Assembly (NCBI GenBank): GCA_031290885.1 | Contig: JAISLQ010000051.1 | Span: 1 to 46,046, forward strand | Origin: Acidaminococcales bacterium | GTDB lineage: Bacteria; Bacillota; Negativicutes; Acidaminococcales; JAISLQ01 | Length of the DNA stretch: 46,046 nucleotides | Direction: 5' to 3' | Shown here: piece by piece, positions 45,828-46,046 of the stretch | How the letters are laid out: every line of letters begins with the position of its first letter | Numbering within the stretch: the first letter of the stretch is position 1 | The notes under the pieces: generated by a model | The model's input: only the letters and a program-made list of their open reading frames with translations | Databases searched by the model: none | Told to the model about the DNA's origin: nothing | Position numbers and translations under genes: made by a program

Positions 45828-46046
45828 CTTTATAACTATTTTGCCAAGGGTTGCTTGGGGAAAAATTTCCTTGCGGCGGACCGCAAAACCTAAAATCATG
45901 CCGGGCGCGGCGGCGTCTGCCGCGCTCCCGCCGCCGAAGTTAAATCGCCTTCGCGCAAACGCGATATAAAAACTTTCTCGCGCACGCGGGAAAAGCGCAA
46001 TCTCCAAAACCGGCAAATTGCAAAAACCACTTGACAAGCGCCGGGC
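45828..46046. other. Right-end region without a supported gene
   Basis: No gene is supported. A TTGACA at 46031-46036 on the plus strand could be the -35 of a promoter continuing past the window. A minus-strand open frame at 45804-46037 has no ribosome site, runs through the lyase promoter and is not accepted. Confidence 0.4.

Noticed and set aside
45804-46037. 77-residue minus-strand open frame at the right end
   Set aside because: It runs through the T-box promoter, has no ribosome site and is Arg/Phe-rich without recognisable motifs.

Overview
The window looks like chromosome from a flagellated, GC-rich diderm Firmicute of the Negativicutes type. Several things point there together. There is an outer-membrane porin with a coiled-coil lead-in and a C-terminal Phe. 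The housekeeping genes are Firmicutes-like: cdaA-cdaR-glmM-glmS, ylbF, pcrA-ligA, typA, a PerR-type regulator and a T-box leader. Propionate-type CoA metabolism is also present. This placement is an inference; no rRNA gene is present to test it.

Region by region. 1-2.8 kb: end of a porin gene, a PerR-like regulator behind a near-consensus promoter, and a LysR regulator whose 3' end overlaps it. 2.87-7.46 kb: an operon divergent from the LysR gene, with a succinyl/propionyl-CoA CoA-transferase, the catalytic subunit of methylmalonyl-CoA mutase without a B12-binding domain, and an MmgE/PrpD-family enzyme, closed by a 19-bp-stem terminator. 7.9-9.4 kb: an anchored protein made of six 34-residue repeats, a 60-residue coiled-coil protein, and an IS5-type transposase remnant. 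9.6-11.5 kb: tRNA-Asp, an unclassified zinc-ribbon protein, and a PdxK-type pyridoxal kinase. 11.7-19.2 kb: cdaA-cdaR-FAD dehydrogenase-glmM-glmS-TPR, linking c-di-AMP synthesis to UDP-GlcNAc supply. 19.3-23.5 kb: a SpeD homologue without its catalytic residues, recD2-comF, and an HD-GYP protein. 23.8-29 kb: the late flagellar operon flgM-flgN-flgK-flgL-fliW-csrA.

29-33.6 kb, minus strand: trmL, a TIM-barrel protein, ylbF and murB form a tightly packed unit, followed by typA. 33.9-34.4 kb: a small secreted protein. 34.6-38.8 kb, minus strand: pcrA-ligA. 39-43.4 kb, minus strand: phosphohexomutase, galU, pgi and an atypical NarL-type response regulator, behind a recognisable promoter and a leader of about 270 nt. 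44-45.8 kb, minus strand: a tyrosine phenol-lyase/tryptophanase-family gene preceded by a complete T-box leader whose specifier reads as the tyrosine codon UAC.

The most interesting item is this last pair. A tyrosine T-box should switch its gene on when tyrosine is scarce, yet the enzyme family is normally degradative. That suggests a biosynthetic or otherwise changed role. Next in interest are the degenerate SpeD homologue, the CoA-transferase/mutase/PrpD cluster, the 34-residue repeat protein and the degenerate response regulator.
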